Virus record (IMG/VR): IMGVR_UViG_3300032287_001726
Coordinates: 1 to 33,856 of that record
From: a virus
DNA length: 33,856 bases
Reading direction: 5' to 3' (one strand)
The notes beneath the pieces were generated by a model, which saw only the letters and a list, made by a program, of their open reading frames with translations, was not told the origin of the DNA and did no database searches. Numbering within the stretch: the first letter of the stretch is position 1; every line of letters begins with the position of its first letter. Shown piece after piece: positions 8,305 through 16,202 of the stretch. A program made the translations under genes and the position numbers.

Positions 8305-9213
8305 ATGGAAAAAGAATTACCGGTTTATAAATTGACAATTAAAGAAGATATTGAAAGCGGCGTTGAGGTTGATGCCGTTGCCTTAGTGGACGTGCCTGCC
8401 ATAGGAGTTGGGTTTTATGCTTTTAGTGAACAGCATTTTGAAAGCTATTCTGATTACCCGAAGGCTGCAAGCGATAACGCTAAGATAGCTTTGAGATGGG
8501 CTGAAGAGAATGGTTGGGGCGATTGCGGTACGGCGGTTGGTAAACAAAGGGCGAACCAATTAGCAAAAGGCGAAACAATAAGTAGGGACACGATTGCACG
8601 CATGGCAGCATTTGAGAGGCATAGGCAAAATTCAGATAAAGAGTTGGGCGACGGGTGCGGGCGGCTTATGTGGCTTGCGTGGGGCGGTGATGCGGGTATT
8701 GAATGGGCACAAAGAAAACTTGAGCAAATAGATAGGGAAAAGATGCAAGCCTTTGCAGTTATCAATGAAGAGGAGCGCATTGTAGTAGGTCCCGCAATGA
8801 TACCGGATAAAAGGATTTTCAGACGTGATGAAGATGGCACGGAATACGAAGTATTTTTCACAAAGGGAACTATCCGCATCATTGCTGAAAAGTTTTTTAA
8901 AAAGGGCTTCCAGAATAACGGCAATGAAATGCACGATCCTAAAAAGCCTGTTGATATGGTTTTCTTTCAATCGTGGATATCAGATGAAAGTAAAGGCATC
9001 CCGAAAATGAAGCAATTTGAAAGCCTCCCGGATGGAACGTGGTTTTTAGGTGCGAAGGTTAATTCAGACGATGCGTGGGCAAAGGTGAAAGACGGAACAT
9101 TCAAAGGATTTAGCGTGGAGGGTATGTTCGATATGCTTCCGGTTAAAATGTCGGATCAGGTAGCGGCAAAGGATATAATTGACAAACTGAAAGAACTTTT
9201 GATAAATATTTAA
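8305..9213 (+). CDS. XkdF-like prohead protease with an inserted conserved domain
   Basis: The 302-residue protein probably processes head proteins. The N-terminus (VYKLTIKEDIESGVEVDAVALVDVPAI) and the C-terminal half (VVGPAMIPDKRIFR, FFQSWISDESKGIP, GTWFLGAKVNSDDAWAKVKD, KGFSVEGMF) match the layout of XkdF-type phage serine proteases as I know it. Residues 50-142 hold a separate module beginning YPKAASDNAKIALRWAEENG and containing CGRLMWLAWGGDAGIEWAQ. It recurs in many phage head proteins and has a function I cannot state. Position before scaffold and capsid genes fits. I cannot assign the catalytic triad securely by eye. Confidence 0.65.
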   Translation: MEKELPVYKLTIKEDIESGVEVDAVALVDVPAIGVGFYAFSEQHFESYSDYPKAASDNAKIALRWAEENGWGDCGTAVGKQRANQLAKGETISRDTIARMAAFERHRQNSDKELGDGCGRLMWLAWGGDAGIEWAQRKLEQIDREKMQAFAVINEEERIVVGPAMIPDKRIFRRDEDGTEYEVFFTKGTIRIIAEKFFKKGFQNNGNEMHDPKKPVDMVFFQSWISDESKGIPKMKQFESLPDGTWFLGAKVNSDDAWAKVKDGTFKGFSVEGMFDMLPVKMSDQVAAKDIIDKLKELLINI

Positions 9214-9232
9214 TCACAATTAAACCAAACAA

Positions 9233-10228
9233 ATGAAAATTTTAGTATTAACGCAATCCTTCAGCGGTTGCGGTTATCATCGTTTAATGCTGCCGGTATC
9301 AATGATGAAAAAAGAAAAGGCACGAATAACCGATACCATCCCGGAGGAGTTCGATTACGACATTGTGAATATCAATAGGATTTGGGCAAAGGACAATATT
9401 TTCGAGCTACGTAAAAAGCACGGTTTTAAATTGGTAGTTGATGTTGATGACTTTTGGATTTTGGATAATTATCATTTGGACTTCGATACCTACAACAAGC
9501 ATAATGTTGATGTAAAAATAGTAAGGCATTTAAAGGAAGCGGATTTAGTTACCTGTACCCATGAGCGGTTAGCGGAAAAGGTTTATTACCATAACAAAAA
9601 TGTGGAGATTTTACCGAATGCTATTCCGTATGGTCAAAATCAATTCACAAATGAGCGCAACCCATCGGATGCGGTTAGGCTATTTTGGGCGGGCGGCATA
9701 TCGCATGAAAATGATTTGAAGATACTAAAGCCTGTAATGAAAAAGGTTTTGAATAGCGATTTAAAGGATAAAATTAAAATGGTTTTGGGGGGTTATTCAG
9801 ATAGCAATCCAACAGAGGAATATTATTGGAAAAGGATGGCAGCGTACTTTACGGCGGATACTTTGCTGCCAAACATGGCATATAGGGGGCTTCCGGTGTT
9901 TGAATACTACCAGATGTATTTGGAGAGCGATATAAAGTTAATCCCACTCCGCAAAACGGAGTTTAATGGGTACAAAAGCAATTTGAAGATACTTGAGGCG
10001 GCGGGCAAAGGCATCCCGGTCATTGCTTCAAAGGTCAATCCTTATTTGGGATTTCCCGAAGATATTGTCTATTATGAAAACTGGAATGAGAATATCCGTA
10101 CCCTTGTTGAAGACGAAGATTTGAGGAAAGAAAAAGGCAAAATGCTTTTTGAATATTGCGCTAAAAATTATAACTTTGAGGCAATCAATCAAAAAAGGTT
10201 TGATTTGTTTAATCGCCTAATAAATTGA
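9233..10228 (+). CDS. GT4-like glycosyltransferase inside the head module
   Basis: The 331-residue protein has a GT-B layout. It starts with a Rossmann strand (MKILVLTQSFSGCGYHRL), and has VVDVDDFWILDNYHLD in the first domain, then VEILPNAIP and RLFWAGGISHENDLKIL opening the second domain. The nucleotide-sugar site NLKILEAAGKGIPVIAS near residue 255-272 contains the E of the usual E-x7-E-type motif. There is no signal peptide, so it acts in the cytoplasm. It lies between protease and scaffold genes in the same orientation and ends at an intrinsic terminator. Substrate is unknown; capsid or tail protein glycosylation, or modification of a small molecule, are possible. Confidence 0.75.
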   Translation: MKILVLTQSFSGCGYHRLMLPVSMMKKEKARITDTIPEEFDYDIVNINRIWAKDNIFELRKKHGFKLVVDVDDFWILDNYHLDFDTYNKHNVDVKIVRHLKEADLVTCTHERLAEKVYYHNKNVEILPNAIPYGQNQFTNERNPSDAVRLFWAGGISHENDLKILKPVMKKVLNSDLKDKIKMVLGGYSDSNPTEEYYWKRMAAYFTADTLLPNMAYRGLPVFEYYQMYLESDIKLIPLRKTEFNGYKSNLKILEAAGKGIPVIASKVNPYLGFPEDIVYYENWNENIRTLVEDEDLRKEKGKMLFEYCAKNYNFEAINQKRFDLFNRLIN

Positions 10229-10248
10229 GTTTGTTTGTTGCAATACCG

Positions 10249-10274
10249 ACCCCCGTTTTTACGGGGGTTTTTTT
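10249..10274 (+). terminator. Intrinsic terminator after the glycosyltransferase
   Basis: ACCCCCGT (10249-10256), loop TTTT, ACGGGGGT (10261-10268) form a perfect 8-base-pair stem followed by six further T. This is the cleanest terminator in the late region and separates the tail/protease unit from the scaffold and capsid unit. Confidence 0.85.
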
Positions 10275-10313
10275 ATGCCTTTCATTGGGGAAAGTCCTAT
10301 TTTTTCAGGTATC

Positions 10314-10323
10314 GGTATATATT
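10314..10323 (+). promoter_or_regulatory. GGTATWTATW box, copy B (possible late promoter)
   Basis: GGTATATATT sits 14 bases before the ATG at 10328 and downstream of a strong terminator, so a new transcript must begin nearby if the capsid genes are expressed well. The preceding TTTTTTCAGGTAT is shared with copy A. Confidence 0.4.
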
Positions 10324-10327
10324 GGAT

Positions 10328-10906
10328 ATGAATCCGATCGAATTATTACAAAAAGTTAAAGCGCTGGTATTTGAAGAGCAAATGCCTGCTGCCCCTGCGG
10401 TTGAGCCTACTGCTCCCGAAAAGAAAGAATTTAGCGGATATATGCTGAAAGATGGAACGGAAGTTTACATCGACAAATTAGAGGTTGGAGGTGTGGTTTC
10501 TGTTGAAAAGGAAACAATGGCACCCGCTCCCGCCGGTGAGCATGAGCTTGCAGACGGTACGATAATTGTACTCGGTGAGGGGGGTGTAATTAGCGAAATC
10601 AAACCCGCCGCCGCTCCCGAAGCCGAAGCACCCGCCGAAGCTGAAGACATGGGCAAAAAGTACGATGAAAAATTTGCTGCTTATGATGCTAAATTTTCAG
10701 CATTAGAAACTGAAAACGTGAATTTAAAAGCCGCTTTCGCTAAGTCCGAAGAAGCTATTAAAGGATTATTTGAGTTAGTTGAAAAGCTTGTAAAAGAGCC
10801 TACAACTGAACCCAGTGAGCCTGTTAAAAGCGGATTCAAATTTGGTAAGCAGATTGAAAACAAAGAAGAAAAATTAAATAGTATTATTAACCTTTTTAAA
10901 CAATAA
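10328..10906 (+). CDS. Scaffold-like protein preceding the capsid gene
   Basis: The 192-residue protein starts at the ATG after the GGTATATATT box; an upstream in-frame start at 10235 would run through the terminator and is rejected. Residues 1-20 form a short helix. Residues 35-105 are two beta-type repeats (GYMLKDGTEVYIDKLEVGG and LADGTIIVLGEGGVISEI). An Ala/Pro/Glu-rich linker follows, then a coiled coil (about 110-160, FAAYDAKFSALETENVNLKA). Coiled coil, acidity and position immediately upstream of the major capsid gene fit an internal scaffold; this is inference. The capsid start follows 6 bases after the stop. Confidence 0.5.
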   Translation: MNPIELLQKVKALVFEEQMPAAPAVEPTAPEKKEFSGYMLKDGTEVYIDKLEVGGVVSVEKETMAPAPAGEHELADGTIIVLGEGGVISEIKPAAAPEAEAPAEAEDMGKKYDEKFAAYDAKFSALETENVNLKAAFAKSEEAIKGLFELVEKLVKEPTTEPSEPVKSGFKFGKQIENKEEKLNSIINLFKQ

Positions 10907-10912
10907 GTAAAA

Positions 10913-11893
10913 ATGGCATACAATGTAACGGGCTTAGCCGCATATACTAAGCAAAACGTGGATCTGCTGGTTAAGAACTCAGTATTTGAAGCCAGAACAC
11001 AAAAGGAAATCCTTGCGATGGGTAATGTTCGCGTAGGTGTTAAATCTTCTGAAGCAATCGGTCGTATGGATACCGATGTGTTTTTTCAAGATGATAGTGC
11101 TTGCGGGTTTAACGCATCGGGCGTCACGACCTTTACTCAGCGCAGTTTAGTGGTCGGCAAAGTGAAGATAAACGAAATCCTTTGCGACAAAGACCTCGAG
11201 CCTTATTACACTCAACAAGCTCTGAAAGCTGGTGGTGAGTACACTACTGCTGCTTTCGCTGCTGATTATACGGACCAAAAAGCTAAGAAAATAGCTGAAG
11301 CTCTTGAAGTAGCTTTGTGGACTGCTAACGCAACAGGAAGCGCAGGCACTAACGGACTTTTGAATAAGTTTGACGGTATCAAAACCTTAATTACTGCCGC
11401 TGGTGGGTCAGTTGCAAATGCAAACACTACCGGATTCTACGGTACGCCTGCAACTACTATCAATAGTGCTGCAATCGCAAAGAACGCTGTTCTTGCAGTT
11501 ATTAAAGCGTTACCCGCTAAAGTACAAGGGAAAGATGATGTTCGCATATTCTGCGGATGGACTACATTCTCTTATTTGATTCAGGCGTATGTAGATCAAA
11601 ATTTGTTCCACTACGCTCCCGATGCAAAATGGGATGATAACGCTGCGGTGTTTACCGTACCGGGTACAAACTACAAAGTAATCCCCGTACACGGTTTGGA
11701 TAGTGCTGATGCTGATGCTTGTTTGTACGCTTTCAGAATGAGCAATATCTTCTTAGGTACTGACTTACTCGACGAAGAGAATAAGTTCTGGATTCGTTGG
11801 AGCGAAGATGATGAGAACATCAAATTCACAGCTCGCATGAAGATTGGTGTTCAGTTCGCCTTTGTTGATGAGATTGTGAAGTTCGAAGCCTAA
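10913..11893 (+). CDS. Major capsid protein
   Basis: The 326-residue protein is a HK97-fold-type capsid candidate. It has an N-terminal arm (TKQNVDLLVKNSVFEARTQ), a long helical spine near residues 100-145 and a C-terminal KFTARMKIGVQFAFVDEIVKF strand, which matches the end of many major capsid proteins. Codons are visibly more uniform (GCT, GAA, GGT, TTC/CGT) than in neighbouring genes, as expected of the most expressed virion protein. It follows the scaffold gene by 6 bases and is closed by a strong hairpin at 11899. No processing site is obvious. Confidence 0.75.
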   Translation: MAYNVTGLAAYTKQNVDLLVKNSVFEARTQKEILAMGNVRVGVKSSEAIGRMDTDVFFQDDSACGFNASGVTTFTQRSLVVGKVKINEILCDKDLEPYYTQQALKAGGEYTTAAFAADYTDQKAKKIAEALEVALWTANATGSAGTNGLLNKFDGIKTLITAAGGSVANANTTGFYGTPATTINSAAIAKNAVLAVIKALPAKVQGKDDVRIFCGWTTFSYLIQAYVDQNLFHYAPDAKWDDNAAVFTVPGTNYKVIPVHGLDSADADACLYAFRMSNIFLGTDLLDEENKFWIRWSEDDENIKFTARMKIGVQFAFVDEIVKFEA

Positions 11894-11898
11894 TTTAT

Positions 11899-11927
11899 AA
11901 GGGGGGCGTAAAAACCCCCCTTTCATT
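11899..11927 (+). terminator. Intrinsic terminator after the capsid gene
   Basis: AAGGGGGG (11899-11906) and CCCCCCTT (11915-11922) form an 8-base-pair stem around an 8-base loop, followed by TTTCATTTAT. It lies 6 bases beyond the capsid stop codon. Confidence 0.8.
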
Positions 11928-11951
11928 TATAAAAATTTAAAATTAATAGTC

Positions 11952-12470
11952 ATGCCGTGTGCACTCACTTCCGGATATACATTGGATTGCAAAGACTCTT
12001 CGGGCGGTATAGTAGAGGTTTATTTTATCGAGAAAGGTAATGTAACTTCTATTGTTGATGCTAGCGGGGTTGTAACAGGAATTACAAAAGCAGCCGGGAA
12101 AAGATTTTGGAAATATGAATTACCAAAAGAGACTGGTTCACTTACTGAAACTTTGACCGGGAACGTACAAAATGGAACGGTATTCTACGCCTCCGAGGTT
12201 AAAGTAGTGGTTAATAAATTAATCGTTGCAGTCCGCAATGAAATCAAATTGTTAGCTCAAAATACCCTTATTGCCGTTGCTAAAGATAACAATGGAAAAT
12301 ATTGGTTAGTCGGAAGGCAAAACGGTATTGACTTGACAACCGGAACTATGGGCACTGGAACTGCATTCGGAGACCGTAGCGGATTCGATTTGACTTTTGC
12401 AGGTAGTGAACCCGAACCAATGGTTGAGGTTAATAGCACCGTTGCAAATGCTTTGCAGACTGCTGGATAG
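11952..12470 (+). CDS. Putative major tail (tube) protein
   Basis: This 172-residue beta-rich protein starts MPCALTSGYTLDCKDSSGG and contains IVEVYFIEKGNVTSI, WKYELPKETGSLTETL and a C-terminal GFDLTFAGSEPEPMVEV. The 'ltxxGxExEPmv' ending and size resemble tail tube proteins of Bacteroidota phages as I know them. It has its own unit between the capsid terminator (11899) and a second terminator (12503), consistent with high expression. No promoter box is evident in the AT-rich 24-base leader. The role is inferred; a head decoration protein is the alternative. Confidence 0.45.
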   Translation: MPCALTSGYTLDCKDSSGGIVEVYFIEKGNVTSIVDASGVVTGITKAAGKRFWKYELPKETGSLTETLTGNVQNGTVFYASEVKVVVNKLIVAVRNEIKLLAQNTLIAVAKDNNGKYWLVGRQNGIDLTTGTMGTGTAFGDRSGFDLTFAGSEPEPMVEVNSTVANALQTAG

Positions 12471-12502
12471 TTTAAGTTTTGTTTGTTTGGTTTAAATGTG
12501 TG

Positions 12503-12535
12503 CCCTGCCCTTATTCTTTTGGGCGGGGTTTTTGT
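12503..12535 (+). terminator. Intrinsic terminator after the putative tail tube gene
   Basis: CCCTGCCC (12503-12510), loop TTATTCTTTT, GGGCGGGG (12521-12528) form an 8-pair stem with one G-T wobble, followed by TTTTTGTTT. The loop and following box resemble those at 2463-2510. Confidence 0.75.
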
Positions 12536-12540
12536 TTATC

Positions 12541-12550
12541 GGTATTTATA
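12541..12550 (+). promoter_or_regulatory. GGTATWTATW box, copy C (possible late promoter)
   Basis: GGTATTTATA lies 17 bases before the ATG at 12558 and directly after a terminator T tract. Its core TATTTATA is the reverse complement of the T4 late -10 sequence TATAAATA, which may be coincidence in AT-rich DNA. Confidence 0.35.
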
Positions 12551-12557
12551 ATCAGAT

Positions 12558-12941
12558 ATGTTTAAATTTGTAAAAGGAACGACGGCGACAATTATCTGCA
12601 CTCTAACAGAAAAGCAGACTATTGAAAGCCCTTATTATTTATTTGTTTTCACAAACAGGGGAACTAATGATATTGTTATTTTTATCAAAGGCTATTTACT
12701 TGATGTATCGACGAATAAAGAAAGATGGAATGAATTTACCATTCCGGTAAATACTCATTTCGGGAATTACAAAGAAGGATGGTGGCGTTACGATATTTAT
12801 GAGCAAACAAGCTCCACGAATGTAAACCCGGCGGGTTTGGCATTACTTGAAAGCGGATTGATGTTTTTAGATGACAACACGAACATAAGCTATACGCAAT
12901 ATTCACAGGACGTTAAATTTAAAATGTACGATGCATCCTAA
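12558..12941 (+). CDS. Small structural protein of unknown function
   Basis: The 127-residue product begins MFKFVKGTTATIICTLTEKQ and contains YYLFVFTNRGTNDIVIFIKG, GWWRYDIYEQTSS and LLESGLMFL. The pattern is an all-beta, probably immunoglobulin-like protein without signal peptide or enzyme motif. I recognise similar small proteins next to portals in Bacteroidota phages, but no role is established. It begins the transcription unit after the 12503 terminator and overlaps the portal start by 11 bases. Confidence 0.5.
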   Translation: MFKFVKGTTATIICTLTEKQTIESPYYLFVFTNRGTNDIVIFIKGYLLDVSTNKERWNEFTIPVNTHFGNYKEGWWRYDIYEQTSSTNVNPAGLALLESGLMFLDDNTNISYTQYSQDVKFKMYDAS

Positions 12942-14883
12942 TATAAGTTTTATAAAGTTCGCAGATGTAAAGCTGCCTGAGATGGTTGAGCTACCCGGCA
13001 AAGGTTACGTTCAATTTGGGGAGGATAATCTTTACCCTAATATGCTTTTGGAGAAATTGAATAAAAGCAGTAAGCATAATGGGATTGTTTTGGGAAAGGT
13101 CAATTACATTATTGGCAATGGCATATCGTATAAAGATGACAGCGCAAAGGAGTTAGTACCTAATAAGAATGAAACGATAAATGACTTACTCAAAAAAGTT
13201 TCTACGGATATTGAAATTTTTGGCGGTGTGTATCTTGAGCTGCATTATAACGCTCTGGGCAATGTTGGTGCGGTTTATCATATTCCTTATCATAAGGTTC
13301 GCACGAATAAGGACAACACGCAATACTACATTAAAGACTGGACGCAATCGACACGGACGCAGCCGGAGGTTGTGGCGGCTTACAACCCGGCGGTGAAAGA
13401 AGGGAAGCAGATTTTATTTTATAAGGAATATAGACCGGGATTAGAGTCTTATTCCTATCCGGGTTATATTGGTGCACTCAACTGGATTGAGATTGATATA
13501 GAGCTTTCTAAGTACCATTTAAGCACTATCAAAAATGGTATGTTTAGCAGTAAGCTAATAAATTTTAATGAGGGTAAGCCTTCGCCGGAAGAGCAGCAGG
13601 TTGTTGAAACGAAATTCAAAAAGAAATTTACAGGCAGCGAAAATGCGGGCGGTATTGTTTTATCATTTAGTGATGACCCTGCAAAAGCGCCGACCGTTTT
13701 AGATTTATCGAATACTGATTTAGATAAGCATTTTGACATTCTGAATAAGACAACCGAGCAGCAGATATTTGTAGGGCATCAAATTACAAGCCCCATTTTG
13801 TTTGGTATTAAAAGCGAAGGGCAATTAGGCGGGCGTACTGAAATGCGGGACAGCTTCGAGATTTTTAAAACGACCTACGTAAACGACAAACAAAGGGCGT
13901 TAGAAACTTTGTTTACTGAAATAAGTGATTTGTTTGGGATGCAAGGAGAAATGGTGATTGCTCCGATTGAACCGATTGCTTTTGAATTTAGTGAAGCTAC
14001 GATAAAAGAATTTGCTCCGAAGGCGTGGATACTTGAAAAGCTGGGTATTGATTTGGCAAAATATCCGGAAGCCGTGCAACCCGCTGGACAGCAAGTAGCA
14101 GCGCAACCGTCCGCAACCGTTAATGAGAATTTGAAAAACCTTACCGGGCGGCAATGGCAGGGGGTTAATCGTATTATCCGCAATTTTGAGAAAGGTCGTA
14201 TCAATAAGGAGCAGGCTAAGTTATTGCTTAAATCTTCATTGGGATTATCCGATGATGAAATTAATGTAATGCTATCTATTGATAACGATATGGAGTTTAG
14301 CGCACAGGATCATGATGAATTATTACTTGCAGAATTTGCGGCGCATGGGGAGAGCAAAGATAACTTTAATGTAATTGCATCCCGCCCCCGTTTCAATTTT
14401 CAGGAAGAGCTTACACAAAAGGAGGTTAATATTTTAGACCTTATAAAAAAGGATAAAAGGATTACTCCGGAAGTGATTGCAAAGGCTTTAAAAATGCCTG
14501 TTGATGAAGTTTCGGATATTATTGAGAGCCTTGCAGAAGGTGGGTTGATAGTTGCAGCCGTTAAAAGGATAGGCGTTGATGAAATCATTGAGCGCACCAT
14601 GCCCGAGCCTTTGAGCGAGCTTACCGATAAAAAGCCACGTACCTACGAGCAAAAAATAATGTATAGTTATGAAGGACCCAAAGACAGCCGTAATCGTGAT
14701 TTTTGCCGTAGGCTTTTAGATATGGATAAATTCTTTTCACGTGCCGATATTGAAACAATGAGCATGAGATTAGGTTATAGCGTTTGGGATAGGCGTGGCG
14801 GTTGGTGGACTAAGCCCGATGGGCAGCGGTCGCCGTCATGCAGACATCGCTGGGTGCAAAATTTCGTTATTCGTAAAAAATAA
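12931..14883 (+). CDS. Portal protein with C-terminal minor-head-type extension
   Basis: The 650-residue protein should form the dodecameric portal. The N-terminal two thirds (1-390) have portal features: YVQFGEDNLYPNMLLEKLN, GIVLGKVNYIIGNGI, DIEIFGGVYLELHY and a stem-type helix ending near GRTEMRDSFEIFKTTY. After a Gln/Ala linker (about 385-400) comes a second part. It has GRQWQGVNRIIRNFEKGRI, a winged-helix-like stretch (about 490-550) and a C-terminus with DFCRRLLDMDKFFSRADIE and WDRRGGWWTKPDG. That ending is one I know from phage minor head/morphogenesis proteins, so this looks like a fusion. It overlaps its upstream neighbour and is followed after 3 bases by the connector gene. Confidence 0.7.
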   Translation: MHPNISFIKFADVKLPEMVELPGKGYVQFGEDNLYPNMLLEKLNKSSKHNGIVLGKVNYIIGNGISYKDDSAKELVPNKNETINDLLKKVSTDIEIFGGVYLELHYNALGNVGAVYHIPYHKVRTNKDNTQYYIKDWTQSTRTQPEVVAAYNPAVKEGKQILFYKEYRPGLESYSYPGYIGALNWIEIDIELSKYHLSTIKNGMFSSKLINFNEGKPSPEEQQVVETKFKKKFTGSENAGGIVLSFSDDPAKAPTVLDLSNTDLDKHFDILNKTTEQQIFVGHQITSPILFGIKSEGQLGGRTEMRDSFEIFKTTYVNDKQRALETLFTEISDLFGMQGEMVIAPIEPIAFEFSEATIKEFAPKAWILEKLGIDLAKYPEAVQPAGQQVAAQPSATVNENLKNLTGRQWQGVNRIIRNFEKGRINKEQAKLLLKSSLGLSDDEINVMLSIDNDMEFSAQDHDELLLAEFAAHGESKDNFNVIASRPRFNFQEELTQKEVNILDLIKKDKRITPEVIAKALKMPVDEVSDIIESLAEGGLIVAAVKRIGVDEIIERTMPEPLSELTDKKPRTYEQKIMYSYEGPKDSRNRDFCRRLLDMDKFFSRADIETMSMRLGYSVWDRRGGWWTKPDGQRSPSCRHRWVQNFVIRKK

Positions 14884-14886
14884 AAA

Positions 14887-15459
14887 ATGAGAGATACTTT
14901 ATTCATAAGCCCTGAGAATATTTATGAGCGGACGCAAATACACTCCAATATTGATAGCAAAATGATTGTGCCCGAAATAAAGGTTTGTCAGGATATGTAT
15001 ATTTTGCCATTATTAGGCTCAGGATTGTACGAACGCTTACAGGTTGGTATCGAAGATAATAATTTAACAGCGGACGAAATAACGCTCCTAAAAAGCTATG
15101 TGAGGGACTGCCTTATTTATTACGTGGTGGCGGAGCTTACCGATACCCTCACGCATCAATATTGGAATAAGGGTGTTTTGAAAAAAACAAATGAAGGGAG
15201 CGAAAATGTAAGCATGAGCGAACTTATTGACTTAAAAAATAAGTTCAAAAGCCGTGCGGAATATTACGGGCAAAGGTTGGTGAAGTATTTAGTTGAGGAA
15301 AGCAATAACGCTAAGTTCCCTTTATATATCAACCCCGGCAGCCGTGCCGATACGGTAGTGCCGAAGCGTGACGCTTACTTTCCCGGTATTTATTTAGGAA
15401 TGCCTTATGATGAATTTAAGAACTGCGAAGATTGCCAAAAACCGTTTAAAAATGTATAG
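14887..15459 (+). CDS. Head-tail connector-like protein (DUF6712-type)
   Basis: The 190-residue helical protein contains KMIVPEIKVCQDMYILPLLG, GLYERLQVGI and LLKSYVRDCLIYYVVAELTD, then a basic, Tyr-rich C-terminus ending in EDCQKPFKNV with two Cys. This matches a family of Bacteroidota phage proteins I associate with DUF6712. Helical packing like gp6/gp15 connectors and a position directly after the portal suggest a head-completion role. I have not verified the family by search. It overlaps a small basic frame at 15452. Confidence 0.5.
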   Translation: MRDTLFISPENIYERTQIHSNIDSKMIVPEIKVCQDMYILPLLGSGLYERLQVGIEDNNLTADEITLLKSYVRDCLIYYVVAELTDTLTHQYWNKGVLKKTNEGSENVSMSELIDLKNKFKSRAEYYGQRLVKYLVEESNNAKFPLYINPGSRADTVVPKRDAYFPGIYLGMPYDEFKNCEDCQKPFKNV

Positions 15460-15586
15460 TAAAAAGACTATTAAAAAATTAAAAGATTATTTCGCAAAGC
15501 ATGACCAGAAACCAAATAGCAATACAACTAAAAAAGATAGCAACCGACCATCGGCAAATAAGGACGGCAAAGGTCGTAAATGCTGA
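15452..15586 (+). CDS. Small basic protein overlapping the tail terminator gene
   Basis: ATG at 15452 opens a 44-codon frame, beginning MYSKKTIKKLKDYFAKHDQK and ending GKGRKC, with many Lys and few hydrophobic residues. It overlaps the connector stop by 8 bases and the next gene by 86 bases in another frame. Tight spacing and Lys-rich composition allow a real small protein, but long overlap with 15501 and lack of recognisable similarity keep confidence low. Confidence 0.3.
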   Translation: MYSKKTIKKLKDYFAKHDQKPNSNTTKKDSNRPSANKDGKGRKC

Positions 15587-16202
15587 TTACTTTTTGCATA
15601 ATGAGATAAAAGATGTTACCTACCCGGCGGTGTTTATGACTATGGGTAATAGCACAACGGAGAGTAAAATAAAGACTCACACGGTGCTTGTAACGGTTGC
15701 GGATATTGTGCTGCATACAACGGAGTTAGAGGTACAAAGCGATATGGAGCAGGTGGCGAATGATTTGTTAGGTCAAATAGGATGGGAAAAGCAGCCGTGG
15801 CGGTTTACCCGCTCCACTACCTTTGAATTTTTCGAGGATAAATTTGAGGACATTGTGGCGGGGGTTACATTCAGCATTGATTTAGAAGTGCCATTCCTTT
15901 ATGATGTTTGCGACTTACCGAGTAACTATGAGCTACCTGAAAATGATACGATATTTATAAACCCAAGTCGAATGAGTAAAATAATAGATTTTATAGTAGG
16001 TAATGGTGAGCCGATGGAACAGGACGATACCGACTTTACAAATAATAGCCTTGTAGTGCCACCTTTGGTATTTATAGATGGGTTAATTTTGACATATCAG
16101 GTAAGGGATGACAGGCGTTATATTTCATTTAATTCAGGAACTAAAACAATTACAATCCATGGCGGCGTTAATGAAGGAGAGAATGTGCAAATTTATATTT
16201 AG
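15501..16202 (+). CDS. Putative tail terminator protein with extra C-terminal beta module
   Basis: The first 145 residues have the alternating strand-helix pattern of tail terminators (YPAVFMTMGNSTTES, VLVTVADIVLHTTELE, VQSDMEQVANDLLGQI, VAGVTFSIDLEVPF). They are followed by CDLPSNYELPEN. The remaining 85 residues are all-beta and end VNEGENVQIYI. This could be a surface or docking module. It lies after the portal and connector genes, where tail completion proteins are usual. There is no signal peptide. The next gene starts inside its 3' end. Confidence 0.5.
   Translation: MTRNQIAIQLKKIATDHRQIRTAKVVNADYFLHNEIKDVTYPAVFMTMGNSTTESKIKTHTVLVTVADIVLHTTELEVQSDMEQVANDLLGQIGWEKQPWRFTRSTTFEFFEDKFEDIVAGVTFSIDLEVPFLYDVCDLPSNYELPENDTIFINPSRMSKIIDFIVGNGEPMEQDDTDFTNNSLVVPPLVFIDGLILTYQVRDDRRYISFNSGTKTITIHGGVNEGENVQIYI

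Noticed and set aside
10235-10327. Upstream start for the scaffold-like gene
   Set aside because: The extra N-terminus would be translated from the 10249-10274 terminator hairpin. ATG 10328 after the GGTATATATT box is preferred.
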